64,000 nt of DNA. Origin: Neorhizobium galegae (GTDB lineage: Bacteria; Pseudomonadota; Alphaproteobacteria; Rhizobiales; Rhizobiaceae). Both the position numbers and the translations under genes were made by a program. The stretch is from NCBI RefSeq assembly GCF_017877055.1, contig NZ_JAGIPG010000004.1:310001-374000 (forward strand), read 5' to 3'. This document shows, piece by piece, positions 1 to 8,894 of this stretch. The notes under the pieces are model-generated. The model was not told the DNA's origin, made no database searches, and worked only from the letters and a program-made list of their open reading frames with translations. Each line of letters opens with the position of its first letter. Positions within the stretch are counted from its first letter, which is position 1.

Positions 1-1097
1 ACGCAACCGATCTTGCCCTCCATCCTGAGCAGCTTCGCCGCGACATGGGTTGCCGAGGCGATGACCTCGTGAGCGGGCAGCACGCGTGCTCGGATCAGGA
101 ATTCCTCGGACTGGTGCCTGTGCATCTCGCCGAGAAGATCGGTGCCGTAGGCCATCGGCAGGCCTGCCTCGCGCATGATCGAGAGCGATTCCATGCCGGC
201 AAGCCGCACAGAATCCACCTTGGCGACGGAGGCGGGCGGCAGGCCGAGCGCCGCGCCCTCGACGCCGAGCTTCTCGTAGGTGACGAGTGTCGGCACCGAG
301 ATGCAGCCGTTCTCGACGGCGAATTTCGCCGTTTCCGGTGTGATCAGGTTGCAGTGCTCCAGCGAATGGATGCCGCATTCGATTGCGCGGCGGATCGCCT
401 TGTCGGTGTAGAGATGGGCAGCGACATAGGTGCCGGCGTTCTCCGCTTCCTCGGCCGCGGCGATCAGCTCCTCCCGCGAAAACCCGAGAAAATGGATCGG
501 ATCCGTCGGCGAGGCGATGCCGCCGTTTGCCATGACCTTGATGAAATGCGCGCCCGATTTCAGCTCCTCGCGCGCGGCCTTGCGCACTTCCGGCACGCCG
601 TCGCAGATGCGGCCGAGATTGCCGAGCATATGGCCGGTCTTCGGGGTCGGTGTATCGTCGTAGGGGCCGCGGTAATCCGTGTGGCCGCCGGACTGGGAGA
701 GCGCCTTGCCGCAGATGTTGAGCCTCGGCGTCGGCCATGGCGCTTCCTGTGTTGCCGCAAGCAGGCCGGATGTGGCGCCGCCAAGATCGCGGACGGTGGT
801 GAAGCCGCGCATCAGCATTTCGCCCATGATCTTGAAGGCGCGCACCGTGACGATCGGATCGGGAAGCTTGGCGTTCTGCCCGAGGTTCGCCATGCCGGCG
901 ATGACATGCACATGCGCATCGATCAGGCCCGGCATCAGCACTTTGCCGGATAGATCGATGCGTTCGGCGGCAGCGCTGGTGATCGAGGGCGATACCTCGC
1001 GGATCACATCGCCTTCGACAAACACCGACATCGGCTCGCTTGCCTCCGGGCTGGTTCCATCGACGATGCGGGCATTTTCGAAAAGGATGGCGGCCAC
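1..1097 (-). CDS. Amidohydrolase family protein (imidazolonepropionase-like), 3' end outside window
   Basis: Metal-dependent amidohydrolase of the TIM-barrel type, probably cleaving a cyclic or acyl amide in the cytoplasm. Reading the minus strand from a GTG at 1097, the protein begins AAILFENARIVDG and soon shows LIDAHVHV with the metal-binding HxH pair, then HFIKVMANGG with the candidate carboxylated lysine, HSLEHC and AYGTDLLGE. This is the usual order in the family. GTG is preferred because GAAGGAA lies just upstream and the neighbouring gene ends at 1112. The C-terminal part runs off the window at base 1. It is the last visible gene of the peptide-uptake operon, so it probably acts on a product of the imported substrate. 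The exact substrate cannot be told. Confidence 0.85.
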   Translation of the reverse strand, partial: MAAILFENARIVDGTSPEASEPMSVFVEGDVIREVSPSITSAAAERIDLSGKVLMPGLIDAHVHVIAGMANLGQNAKLPDPIVTVRAFKIMGEMLMRGFTTVRDLGGATSGLLAATQEAPWPTPRLNICGKALSQSGGHTDYRGPYDDTPTPKTGHMLGNLGRICDGVPEVRKAAREELKSGAHFIKVMANGGIASPTDPIHFLGFSREELIAAAEEAENAGTYVAAHLYTDKAIRRAIECGIHSLEHCNLITPETAKFAVENGCISVPTLVTYEKLGVEGAALGLPPASVAKVDSVRLAGMESLSIMREAGLPMAYGTDLLGEMHRHQSEEFLIRARVLPAHEVIASATHVAAKLLRMEGKIGC

Positions 1098-1111
1098 GGA
1101 TCTGTTCCTTC

Positions 1112-1597
1112 TCAGGCTTTGGATGCGCCGCCGGCGCGGCGGGCTTCGAGGAAGGCGGGGATCAGCAGAGGGGCAAATTTCCTGGCGATCTCCACATGCC
1201 TTTCCTCGTAGAAGAATTCCTCGTGCAGCAGGTTGATCGTGCCGATCGTCTGGCCGTCATAAACGACCGGAATGTTGATTGCCGATCCAAGGCCGAGGCT
1301 GGCGATCAGTTCATGGTCGAAGAAGGCCCATGCGATCGCCTGCGCGTCGCGACCGAGAAACGGCTTCTGCTGGCGCAGCACCAGTTCGCCCCAGGGGGTT
1401 ACCCCCATCGGCTTGCGCCCGAACACTGAATAGGCTTCCGGCATGTTGGAATAGATGCGCGAAACCTCCTGGCCGTCGACATAGAGCATGGTCAGCAGCT
1501 TGTGGCCGACCGTTTCGGCAAGGGCCGGATCCAGCGCCTCGAACAGGCGTTGCGGTTGTCCCGGTTCGGACAGTATTGGCAGAAGCGTTTCTATCAT
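1112..1597 (-). CDS. GAF domain protein
   Basis: A 161-residue single-domain protein. It has the GAF pattern of alternating strands around LGLGSAINIPVVYDG and GTINLLHEE, which form the ligand pocket and following helix. There is no output domain, so it may be a small-molecule-binding enzyme-like GAF protein rather than a signalling kinase. It sits 15 bases after the second ATPase gene and 14 bases before the amidohydrolase start, in the same orientation, so it is very likely cotranscribed with the peptide ABC transporter. Its role in the pathway is unknown. Stand-alone GAF proteins next to amidohydrolases occur in several soil bacteria, but I do not infer a reaction. Confidence 0.8.
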   Translation of the reverse strand: MIETLLPILSEPGQPQRLFEALDPALAETVGHKLLTMLYVDGQEVSRIYSNMPEAYSVFGRKPMGVTPWGELVLRQQKPFLGRDAQAIAWAFFDHELIASLGLGSAINIPVVYDGQTIGTINLLHEEFFYEERHVEIARKFAPLLIPAFLEARRAGGASKA

Positions 1598-1612
1598 CAG
1601 TCTTCTCCAATT

Positions 1613-2587
1613 TCAGCGGTGATGACAGGCGACGGAATGATCCTCGCCCTTCTCCTCGAGGGGTGGATCGACCTGCCGGCAGATGTCGGTCGCCAGCGGG
1701 CAGCGGGTGTGGAAGGCGCATCCGACGGGCTTTCGGGTAGCGCTCGGAATGTCGTCGCTTGCCGCGCTGAACGTGTGGCGATGATGCGGATCGTGCGACG
1801 GCGCGGAACGCAGCAGCAGTTCCGTATAGGGATGCAGCGGTTTGCCGAAGATCCAGGTCTTGCGGCCGATCTCGACGATCTTGCCGAGATACATCACGGC
1901 CACCCGGTCCGAAACGTGCTCGACCACGCCGAGATCATGGGAGATGAACAGATAGGAGAGCCCGAGCTCTTTCTGGAGGTCGGCGAGCAGGTTGAGGATC
2001 TGCGCCTGAACCGAGACGTCAAGCGCCGAAACGGGCTCGTCGCAGACGATGACCTCCGGTTTCAAAGCCAATGCCCGGGCAATGCCGATCCGCTGCCGCT
2101 GGCCGCCCGAAAACTGGTGCGGAAAGTTGTCGGCCTGGTCGGGCCGCAGGCCCACCAGCGAGATCAGCTTGGAGACCTCGGCACGCCGCTCTTCGGGGGT
2201 GCCGATATTGTGGATGTCGAGGGGAGCCCGGATGATGTCGCGGACCCGCTGGCGCGGATTGAGTGAGGAGAACGGGTCCTGGAAGATGATCTGCATTCGC
2301 CGGCGATGCGATTTTGGTACGCTGCCCTTGCGGGCCAGCGCCGCTTCGCCATCAAGCACGATCCGTCCGTCCGTCGCCTTCACCAGCCCCATGAGCGCCA
2401 GGCCCGTGGTCGATTTTCCGCATCCGCTTTCGCCGACCAGGCCGAGCGTCTGGCGGTAGCGGATATCGAAGGAAACGCCGTCGACGGCTTTGACCTCGCC
2501 GACGCGACGCTGGAAAACGCCGGAACGGATGGCGAAATGCACTTTAAGGTCTTCGACCGCCAGCAGCGGAGGGGCAAGTTCAGCCAT
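1613..2587 (-). CDS. Oligopeptide/dipeptide ABC transporter ATP-binding protein (DppF/OppF type)
   Basis: Second ATPase of a nickel/peptide-type importer, 324 residues. It shows Walker A GESGCGKST, the signature FSGGQRQRIG, Walker B VIVCDEPVSALD and the C-terminal oligopeptide extension with CAFHTRCPLATDIC typical of OppD/OppF/DppD/DppF. The start chosen is the ATG of MAELAPPLLAVEDLKVHF at 2587, because the open frame further upstream only overlaps the end of the partner ATPase. The chosen start overlaps that gene's stop by 8 bases, consistent with translational coupling. It works with the other ATPase and the two permeases encoded upstream at the inner membrane. Confidence 0.93.
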   Translation of the reverse strand: MAELAPPLLAVEDLKVHFAIRSGVFQRRVGEVKAVDGVSFDIRYRQTLGLVGESGCGKSTTGLALMGLVKATDGRIVLDGEAALARKGSVPKSHRRRMQIIFQDPFSSLNPRQRVRDIIRAPLDIHNIGTPEERRAEVSKLISLVGLRPDQADNFPHQFSGGQRQRIGIARALALKPEVIVCDEPVSALDVSVQAQILNLLADLQKELGLSYLFISHDLGVVEHVSDRVAVMYLGKIVEIGRKTWIFGKPLHPYTELLLRSAPSHDPHHRHTFSAASDDIPSATRKPVGCAFHTRCPLATDICRQVDPPLEEKGEDHSVACHHR

Positions 2588-3578
2588 TGTCGTGCTCCCA
2601 GCAGGCGGCAAAATGGCCGGGTGTCTTTTCGATGAAGGGTGGCCGTTCTTCGAGGCAACGCGCCGACGCGCCGGGACAGCGCGGTGCAAACGCGCACCCT
2701 TTCGGCAGGTCCCAGAGTGGCGGCACGGTGCCGGGTATGTCGGTCAGCCGTGCCGAAACAATTCCACCCGCTCTGTGGGGAACGGCACCCATCAGGCCGA
2801 TCGTGTAGGGATGGAGCGGGTTGTCGAAGAGTTCGTAGACGCTGCATTCCTCGACCCGCCGCCCGGCATACATGACGATCACCCGGTCGGCGATTTCGGC
2901 AACGACGCCGAGGTCATGCGTAATCAGGATCTGGGCGGTGCCGAGCCGCTTCTGAAGATCGGCAATCAGCCCGAGGATCTGCGCCTGCACCGTGACGTCG
3001 AGCGCGGTCGTTGGCTCGTCGGCGATGATGATCTTGGGCTCGCAGGCGAGCGCCAAAGCGATCATCGCACGCTGGCGCATGCCGCCGGAGAGTTCATGCG
3101 GATATTGCCGGGCCCGGCGTTCCGGATCCGGCATCTGCACCAGTTCCAGGCATTTGACGGCCCGGGCGAAAGCCTCGCGTTTGCCGACCTTGCGATGCTG
3201 GCGGACGGATTCGGCGATCTGCTCGCCGATCGTCAGGACGGGGTTGAGGGCCGTCAGCGGCTCCTGGAAGATCATGGCGATCTGGTCGCCGCGAAAATCC
3301 TCGACCCGCCGCTGATCCATGGCAAGGAAATCCTCGCCATGGATCCTGATCGAGCCGGATGCGACGCGGGCGCTGTCGGGCAACAGGCGGAGCAGCGACA
3401 GCGCCGTCATCGACTTGCCGCAGCCGCTTTCGCCGACGAGGCAGACCGTCTCGCCGGGACGCACCGAAAGGCTCATCTCGGAGACGACGGGGAAGGCCCC
3501 ATTTTCCCCGACGATCTCGACGTTCAGGTCGCTGACCGCAAGTGCCGGTTCGGCATGTTCCATTGCCCGATTTTCCAT
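2580..3578 (-). CDS. Oligopeptide/dipeptide ABC transporter ATP-binding protein (DppD/OppD type)
   Basis: First ATPase of the peptide importer, 332 residues. Walker A GESGCGKS, signature LSGGMRQRAM, Walker B IIIADEPTTALD and the C-terminal cysteine-containing CAFAPRCPG extension place it in the DppD/OppD group. An internal ATG (MEHAEPALAV) five codons downstream is an alternative start. The gene follows the AstE-like hydrolase by 29 bases and overlaps the second ATPase, so the two ATPases are cotranslated. It powers import through the heterodimeric permease of this operon. Confidence 0.93.
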   Translation of the reverse strand: MENRAMEHAEPALAVSDLNVEIVGENGAFPVVSEMSLSVRPGETVCLVGESGCGKSMTALSLLRLLPDSARVASGSIRIHGEDFLAMDQRRVEDFRGDQIAMIFQEPLTALNPVLTIGEQIAESVRQHRKVGKREAFARAVKCLELVQMPDPERRARQYPHELSGGMRQRAMIALALACEPKIIIADEPTTALDVTVQAQILGLIADLQKRLGTAQILITHDLGVVAEIADRVIVMYAGRRVEECSVYELFDNPLHPYTIGLMGAVPHRAGGIVSARLTDIPGTVPPLWDLPKGCAFAPRCPGASARCLEERPPFIEKTPGHFAACWEHDNG

Positions 3579-3607
3579 TCATTCAATCCATCTGCCGGAG
3601 GTTCCGA

Positions 3608-4552
3608 TCAGTCGGTGGACCCTTCGATATTGCCGACCATGAAGCCATAGTCGCCTGCCTCGACGAGGTTGCGGGTGAGATGCTGCATGACCATGATGCC
3701 GGTTTCGAACGGTGTCGGGATTTCCTCGATCGTCTCGAAGTCGTAGGGGCTGACGACGCGGCCGAGCAGCGAACCACCCTTGATGATCTCGCCGTTTGCC
3801 GGCGACAGCGGCTCCAGCCAGCCGCCGTGCTTGGGGCGGATGCCGACGAGTTCGGTGACCACGACCTGCTTCGGATTGGGCTTCACGTGCCCCTCGATCG
3901 AGCCGATCAGGCGAAGCTGGTTCATGAGGCCGTCGACGGTGCGCTTCGCATAGGGCGTCTGGTCGACGATGCCCCCGCCGAGCTCGATCGTCACCACCTT
4001 GGTGCCGTGGCGATCCATGGAGACGGACTTGCTGGTGCCCGCGTAAACCGTACCTGCCTTGCCGGCGGTGGGCCGATAGAGGATCTTCGAACCGAAAGCA
4101 CGCGACAGTGCCTCGTCGTTCCAGATGTAGACGTAATCGACCGTCGGCCGGTCGGTACCGGAATGCAGGTCGAGATTGTAGTCGATCTTGGCGTAGAACT
4201 CATGCGCCAGTGCATCGGCAAGCTGCTGGCTGTAGGTGCCGCGCGGATCACCGGGGAATTCGCGGTTGAGGTTGAGCTGGTCGAGCGGATTGTGGCGGTG
4301 GTTGACGGCGAAGGAACGCGGGTTGGCGACCGGCAGCAGGACGATGCGGCCCTTGAGCGGCATGTCCTTGATGATACGGAACAGGTCGAGGATAGCTTGG
4401 GAGCCGGTATTTTCATTGCCATGGATTGAGGCGCAAATCCCAACCGTGGGACCGTCCTGCTCACCCACTAGCTCATGCATGAAGATCACGGCATCGCTGC
4501 CGTCCGCGTGGGTCGTGAATTTATGGCGAAGCTTGTTGATCGACTTGACCAT
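3608..4552 (-). CDS. Succinylglutamate desuccinylase/aspartoacylase family (M14-like) hydrolase
   Basis: A 314-residue zinc hydrolase of the AstE/ASPA group, which removes an acyl group from an N-acylated amino acid or a related amide. The metal-binding HGNE is seen in SIHGNENTGS, followed by REFPGDPRGTYS and the third ligand region YNLDLHSGT. The open frame extends far upstream through the permease gene, but the real start is the ATG at 4552 (MVKSINKLRHKF) with AAAGGAAA before it. It lies inside the transporter operon, between permease DppC and ATPase DppD. It therefore probably processes the imported compound, which suggests that the substrate is an N-acyl amino acid or modified dipeptide rather than a plain peptide. 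Confidence 0.85.
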   Translation of the reverse strand: MVKSINKLRHKFTTHADGSDAVIFMHELVGEQDGPTVGICASIHGNENTGSQAILDLFRIIKDMPLKGRIVLLPVANPRSFAVNHRHNPLDQLNLNREFPGDPRGTYSQQLADALAHEFYAKIDYNLDLHSGTDRPTVDYVYIWNDEALSRAFGSKILYRPTAGKAGTVYAGTSKSVSMDRHGTKVVTIELGGGIVDQTPYAKRTVDGLMNQLRLIGSIEGHVKPNPKQVVVTELVGIRPKHGGWLEPLSPANGEIIKGGSLLGRVVSPYDFETIEEIPTPFETGIMVMQHLTRNLVEAGDYGFMVGNIEGSTD

Positions 4553-4602
4553 GGATGTTTCCTTTCGCTGTCGTTTTTGCGTCTCTGATCGAAGAGTTCT
4601 GC

Positions 4603-5448
4603 CTATTTCTTCTTGCCCGCCGAGCGGGAAAGGTGGCGGGGGTCCAGCGCATCGCGCAGGCCGTCGCCGAGCAGGTTGAAGCCGAGCACGGTGATCATGA
4701 TCGTGGCGCCGGCGATGATCGCCAGCCACGGTTCGTCGCGCATGAACCGCGTGCCGTAGGCGAGCGTCCAGCCCCAGGTCGGCGCCGGCGGCGGCAGGCC
4801 GAAGCCGAGGAAGCTGAGCGCCGATTCCGCGATGATGGCGGTCCCGAAGCCGAGCGAGGCGAGCACAATGATCGGCCCGGTGGCGTTCGGCAGGATCTCC
4901 TTGAGGAGAATACGCAACGGATGAGCGCCGAGTGCCCGCGCTGCCTGCACGTAGTTCTGTTCGCGCAGCATCAGGGTCGTGGCGCGCACCACCCGGGCAT
5001 ATTCGGTCCAGGCGACGACGATGATCGCGATCGCCACGTTGACGATGCCGGGGCCGAGCACCGCGACGATCGCGAGTGCCAGGACGATCGCCGGAAAACC
5101 TAAGAAAATGTCGGTGATCCGCATCAGGATCAGGTCGGTCCAGCCGCCAAAATAACCCGCGGTCAGTCCGACGGCGGTGCCGACGATCGCCGAGACCGTG
5201 ACTGAGATACAGGCGATCATCAGTGATACGCGCGCTCCGTAGATCAGTCTCGACCAGAGATCGCGGCCGAAATTGTCTGTGCCGAGCCAATGGGTCAACG
5301 TCGGGCCGGAGAAGCGGTTGCGCATGTCCATCTGCTCGATGCCATGCGTCGAGAGATAGGGCGCGAACACGGCGCTGAAGACGATCGCCAGGACGATGAT
5401 GGCGCCGAGAATGAGTGATGTATTGCGGAAACGTCTACCCACTCGCAT
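4603..5448 (-). CDS. Peptide ABC transporter permease (DppC type)
   Basis: Inner-membrane permease of the binding-protein-dependent superfamily, 281 residues from the ATG at 5448. An N-terminal membrane segment (SLILGAIIVLAIVFSAVFAP) is followed by the DppC-type periplasmic stretch with HWLGTDNFGRDLWSR. Further membrane segments include the EAA loop region RATTLMLREQNYVQAARALG, which contacts the ATPase. The start at 5448 lies 4 bases beyond the stop of the partner permease. A slightly longer frame (from 5487) would overlap it and is less likely. Together with the DppB-type permease it forms the transmembrane channel. Confidence 0.92.
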   Translation of the reverse strand: MRVGRRFRNTSLILGAIIVLAIVFSAVFAPYLSTHGIEQMDMRNRFSGPTLTHWLGTDNFGRDLWSRLIYGARVSLMIACISVTVSAIVGTAVGLTAGYFGGWTDLILMRITDIFLGFPAIVLALAIVAVLGPGIVNVAIAIIVVAWTEYARVVRATTLMLREQNYVQAARALGAHPLRILLKEILPNATGPIIVLASLGFGTAIIAESALSFLGFGLPPPAPTWGWTLAYGTRFMRDEPWLAIIAGATIMITVLGFNLLGDGLRDALDPRHLSRSAGKKK

Positions 5449-5452
5449 GAGC

Positions 5453-6433
5453 CTAACCCAACCGGATGCGCGGATCGACGACCGCATAGAGAAGATCGAC
5501 GACCAGGTTCACCAGCGCGAAGATGATCGCGAAAGTGAGCACGATGCCCTGGATGAGTGGAAGGTCGCGCTGCGAGATCGCGGTGATGGTGAGCTGGCCA
5601 AGTCCCGGCCATGCGAAGATGCTTTCCGTCAGGACCGCGCCGCCAAGCAGCGCACCGAAGCGCAGGCCGATGACGCTCAGCACCGGCAGAAGCGCGTTGC
5701 GCAATGCATGCCGGACGATGACGCGCTTGCGGCGCAGGCCCTTGGCATAGGCGGTTCGCACGAAATCCTCGCGCAGTACTTCCAGCATCGCGGTTCTGAC
5801 GAGGCGCGAGATGATCGCGGCCGAATTGGCGGCAAGTGCGAAGGCCGGCAGCAGGATATGCGAAAACGAGTCCAGCAATACGCCGGGCCGGCCGCTGAAT
5901 GCCGCCAGAAATGCCTTCGGAAACGGAACTCCGCGGCCGATCGACGGCAGCCAGCCGAGCGTCACCGCAAACAGCAGCATCAGCAGAAGGCCGAGCCAGT
6001 AGACCGGCATGGAGACGCCGAGCTGGGCGAACACCATCGCAGCCGTGTCGATGATCGAGCCCTGCCTGGTCGCGGCGATGACGCCGAGCGTGACGCCGAT
6101 CAGGCAGGCAAGAATAAGGGCGACGACGGCAAGCTCCACCGTTGCGCCCAGCCTGCCGGCGATGATCTCGGAGACCGCCTGGTTCTGAAAGATCGAGCGG
6201 CCCATGTCGCCCTGCAGCAGGTGTGCAAAGTAGGCACCGAGCCGGATGTACCAGGGGTCATTGAGGCCGAGCGCATTGCGCAGGTTCTGGATCGCTTCCG
6301 GCGAAGCTTCCTGGCCGAGCAGGACCGAAGCGGGATCGCCGGGGATCAGCAGCAGCAGGCCGAAGGTGACGATGACCATGCCGGCAGCCATCGGGATCAG
6401 CAGGAGCAGTCGGCGGACAATGTAGGCTAGCAT
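5453..6433 (-). CDS. Peptide ABC transporter permease (DppB type)
   Basis: Inner-membrane permease, 326 residues, beginning MLAYIVRRLLLLIPMAAGM, the standard N-terminus of DppB/OppB proteins. It includes IPGDPASVLLGQEASPE and the EAA-like loop near RTAMLEVLREDFVRTAYAKG. Six membrane segments are expected. The start at 6433 has GGGGGATC upstream and clears the stop of the preceding hydrolase gene; the 18-codon longer frame overlaps it and is less likely. The gene pairs with the DppC-type permease 4 bases downstream. Confidence 0.92.
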   Translation of the reverse strand: MLAYIVRRLLLLIPMAAGMVIVTFGLLLLIPGDPASVLLGQEASPEAIQNLRNALGLNDPWYIRLGAYFAHLLQGDMGRSIFQNQAVSEIIAGRLGATVELAVVALILACLIGVTLGVIAATRQGSIIDTAAMVFAQLGVSMPVYWLGLLLMLLFAVTLGWLPSIGRGVPFPKAFLAAFSGRPGVLLDSFSHILLPAFALAANSAAIISRLVRTAMLEVLREDFVRTAYAKGLRRKRVIVRHALRNALLPVLSVIGLRFGALLGGAVLTESIFAWPGLGQLTITAISQRDLPLIQGIVLTFAIIFALVNLVVDLLYAVVDPRIRLG

Positions 6434-6467
6434 GGGGAGATCCCCCTTGGCTCGATCAAGGTTCGGG

Positions 6468-7640
6468 TCATGACAGTACGACCTCATCGAAGCGGCGAGG
6501 GTAGGTCGTCATTGGCTCGGGGCCTGATTCCGTCACCAGAACCGTATCGGCGAGGCGGAAACCGCCGACTTCGGGCACGTAGAGCGCCGGCTCGCTCGAA
6601 CAGATCATGCCCTGCTCCAGAATGGTCTGGTCGCCGGCCTCGACCCACGGAGGCTCGTGGAAGGCGACGCCCATGCCGTGGCCGACGCGATGTTTCAGAT
6701 AGGGCGTCATGCCCTGTTCGCGGATATAGGTGAGCGCGGTTATGTCGGCGGAGGCGCAGGTACGGCCGGCGATCAGGCCCGCCGTTCCGATCCGCTGGGC
6801 CTCCTGGGCGATGGCGTAATATCTCTCGTGCTCCTTGCTCGGTTCGCCGAGCACGAAGGTGCGTTCGCTTTCCGCCGAGCGCCCGCCGACCCGGCATCCC
6901 AGCGACAGGATGAAGCTCTCTCCCGGCCGGATGCGGCGGCTGGAGATGAGGCCGTGCGGATAGGCCGAATTCGGGCCGCCATAGATGAGGCCGCCGGCGA
7001 GCGTCGGCACATTCATGATGTCCTCGTGCTCGTTGTCCATGATGTCGAGGGCATGGCGCACGACATGCGCTTCCAGTGTGATCTCGCTCGGCAGCGGCTT
7101 GCCGGCCCGGAAGGCCTCGGTGACGAGATCGACCCCGGATCGAACCATCGCATCGGAAATCCGCGCGGCCTCCCGGTGCAGGACGATTTCCTCCGGAAAC
7201 TTGACCTGGCGGAGCTTCGTGACGATGTCGGTGGGCAGGACGCGGTTGTTCGGAAAGAGGCCGGCGATCTCAGCCGCACGGCCGACGGACAGGCCGTAGG
7301 AATGAGCAATATCGCCCCTGATGTCGCCGATCGAGCGGGCAAGCAGCGAAAAGGCGCGCTCGACACCGGGGAATTCGAAATAGACCAGCGTTTCGGCCGC
7401 CATCGTCTGGCGCTCGGCATGTTCGCGTTCCAGTTCGGGGATCAAGAGGATCGCATCCGTCCGTGTCAGCGCCAGGGCGACCGGACGTTCGTTCGGCCGG
7501 AAGGAAAAGCCGGTCGTGTAGAGCACGTCATCGGCGGCATCGAGCAGCAGCAGGCCGATGCCCCGGGCTTCCATGCGAGCGCGGATATCACGATGGAGCC
7601 TGGCGTAGAATTCCGGTGCGAGACGTTGGCTGAAGCTCAT
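6468..7640 (-). CDS. M24/creatinase-like hydrolase with degenerate metal site (copy 2)
   Basis: A 390-residue protein of the pita-bread (M24, aminopeptidase P/creatinase) fold, with an N-terminal creatinase domain (about 10-150) and a C-terminal catalytic domain. The histidine block HRVGHGMGVAFHEPP is kept. The usual first two aspartate ligands are replaced (SLGCRVGGRSAESERTF where metal enzymes have DxG and SDxTRTF), and the final glutamate is an alanine (RLADTV in place of R-[IL]-EDT). This pattern fits a metal-independent creatinase-type amidinohydrolase better than a metallopeptidase. It is a close paralogue of the next gene upstream, 9 bases away, so the pair arose by duplication or forms a heteromer. 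Confidence 0.85.
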   Translation of the reverse strand: MSFSQRLAPEFYARLHRDIRARMEARGIGLLLLDAADDVLYTTGFSFRPNERPVALALTRTDAILLIPELEREHAERQTMAAETLVYFEFPGVERAFSLLARSIGDIRGDIAHSYGLSVGRAAEIAGLFPNNRVLPTDIVTKLRQVKFPEEIVLHREAARISDAMVRSGVDLVTEAFRAGKPLPSEITLEAHVVRHALDIMDNEHEDIMNVPTLAGGLIYGGPNSAYPHGLISSRRIRPGESFILSLGCRVGGRSAESERTFVLGEPSKEHERYYAIAQEAQRIGTAGLIAGRTCASADITALTYIREQGMTPYLKHRVGHGMGVAFHEPPWVEAGDQTILEQGMICSSEPALYVPEVGGFRLADTVLVTESGPEPMTTYPRRFDEVVLS

Positions 7641-7649
7641 TTCGGGTCC

Positions 7650-8825
7650 TCACGCGACGACGATGTCGTCGAGTTGGCGGGGATAGACGGTCATGCTGTC
7701 GGGACCGCCCTCGGCAATCAGAACGGTGTCGGCGATGCGGTATCCGGCGAAGTCCGGCACGAAGATCGCCGGTTCGCTGGAGGTGATCATGCCCGGTTCG
7801 AGAATGGTCTGGTCGCCGCCTTCCACCCATGGCGGTTCGTGGAACATGATGCCCATGCCATGGCCGACGCGATGCAGTAGATATTCGCCCATGCCGCTGT
7901 CCCGGATAAAGGCGAGTGCCAGGTTGTCGGCCGAAGCGCAGGTCCTGCCGGCGATCAGGGCCGCGGTCGCCATGCGCTGCGCTTCGAAAGCAACGGCATA
8001 ATGCTCCTGCTGGACCTTCGATGGTTCGCCGATGAAGAAGGTGCGCTCGCTCTCGGCCGCCCGCCCGCCGACCCGGCAGCCCAGCGACAGGATGATGCTT
8101 TCGCCGATCTTCACCGGATTGCCGGTCGGCATGCCGTGCGGAAAGGCCGACCGCTGGCCGGAATAGACCAGGCCGCTTGCGAGGCTCTGCACGAGCATGA
8201 CGTCCTCATGTTCCTCGTGCATCGTCCGCATCGCCTGACGCGAGACGTAGGATTCGATCTCGACCTCGCTCGGCAGCGCGCCGCCCTTGCGCATGGCGTC
8301 GCGGATCATCTCGACGCCGACCTCGACCATCTTGTCGGAAAGTCGGGCCGCCTCCCGGTGCAACCGTATTTCCTCGGGATGTTTCTTCAGCCGCATCTGC
8401 TGGACGATATTGCTCGGGATCACCCGTTCGGCGTTCGAAAAGGCCGCTTCTATCTGCGGCACGCGGGCAAGCGAGATGGCATGGCTGTAGGCGACGGTGC
8501 CCTTGAAGCCGGCAAAGGCACGGCCGAGCACGTCGAAGGGTTTGTCGATGCCCGGGAATTCGAAATAGACGATCGGCTCGGCGGCAATCTCCTGATGCGC
8601 CGCGTGGCTGCGCTCAAGTTCGGGAATGAGCAGGAATGCGCCTGTGGCCGTGATCGCGAAAACCACCGGGCGTTCCGTCGTATAGTGCGAGAAGCCCGTC
8701 GTGTAGATGACGTCGTCATTGGAATCGAGGAGCAGCAGGTCGATGCCGGCGGCCTCCATCCGGGCGCGGATATCGCTATGGATTTTCGCGTAGAACTGCG
8801 CGCCGAGACGCTGTGAGAAAGCCAT
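7650..8825 (-). CDS. M24/creatinase-like hydrolase with degenerate metal site (copy 1)
   Basis: A 391-residue paralogue of the downstream gene; both begin with FSQRL followed by an FYA-containing stretch. It has the same architecture: creatinase-type N-terminal domain and pita-bread catalytic domain with HRVGHGMGIMFHEPP. The aspartate ligands are again lost (SLGCRVGGRAAESERTF) and the terminal glutamate is alanine (YRIADTV). The start at 8825 (MAFSQRLGAQF) is preferred to the ATG 10 codons upstream because it aligns with the paralogue. It follows the solute-binding protein gene after a hairpin and is probably part of the same transcript. The likely role is C-N hydrolysis of the imported substrate. 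Confidence 0.85.
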   Translation of the reverse strand: MAFSQRLGAQFYAKIHSDIRARMEAAGIDLLLLDSNDDVIYTTGFSHYTTERPVVFAITATGAFLLIPELERSHAAHQEIAAEPIVYFEFPGIDKPFDVLGRAFAGFKGTVAYSHAISLARVPQIEAAFSNAERVIPSNIVQQMRLKKHPEEIRLHREAARLSDKMVEVGVEMIRDAMRKGGALPSEVEIESYVSRQAMRTMHEEHEDVMLVQSLASGLVYSGQRSAFPHGMPTGNPVKIGESIILSLGCRVGGRAAESERTFFIGEPSKVQQEHYAVAFEAQRMATAALIAGRTCASADNLALAFIRDSGMGEYLLHRVGHGMGIMFHEPPWVEGGDQTILEPGMITSSEPAIFVPDFAGYRIADTVLIAEGGPDSMTVYPRQLDDIVVA

Positions 8826-8860
8826 CGGATCACCTGAAACCGCAATATGCATCAAGAAAC

Positions 8861-8885
8861 GCGGGCCGGGGACGGGCCGGCCCGC
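8861..8885 (-). terminator. Intercistronic GC hairpin after the solute-binding-protein gene
   Basis: A perfect 9-bp stem (GCGGGCCGG / CCGGCCCGC) with a 7-base loop lies in the gap between the solute-binding protein stop and the next gene. On the minus strand it is followed by GTTTCTTG, which is not a full U-tract. It may be a leaky terminator or an RNA-stabilising hairpin that raises the level of the binding-protein message relative to the rest of the operon, as is common for such genes. Confidence 0.5.
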
Positions 8886-8894
8886 AACCGGGTC

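Noticed and set aside
2490..3650. 386-codon plus-strand frame
   Set aside because: Antisense of the two ABC ATPase genes; no ribosome-binding site and no recognisable protein.
5396..6430. 344-codon plus-strand frame
   Set aside because: Antisense of the DppB permease gene; composition (long runs of D, R, Q) is typical of a GC-rich shadow frame.
6657..7880. 407-codon plus-strand frame
   Set aside because: Antisense of the M24-like genes, crossing their boundary, so it cannot be a gene in its own right.
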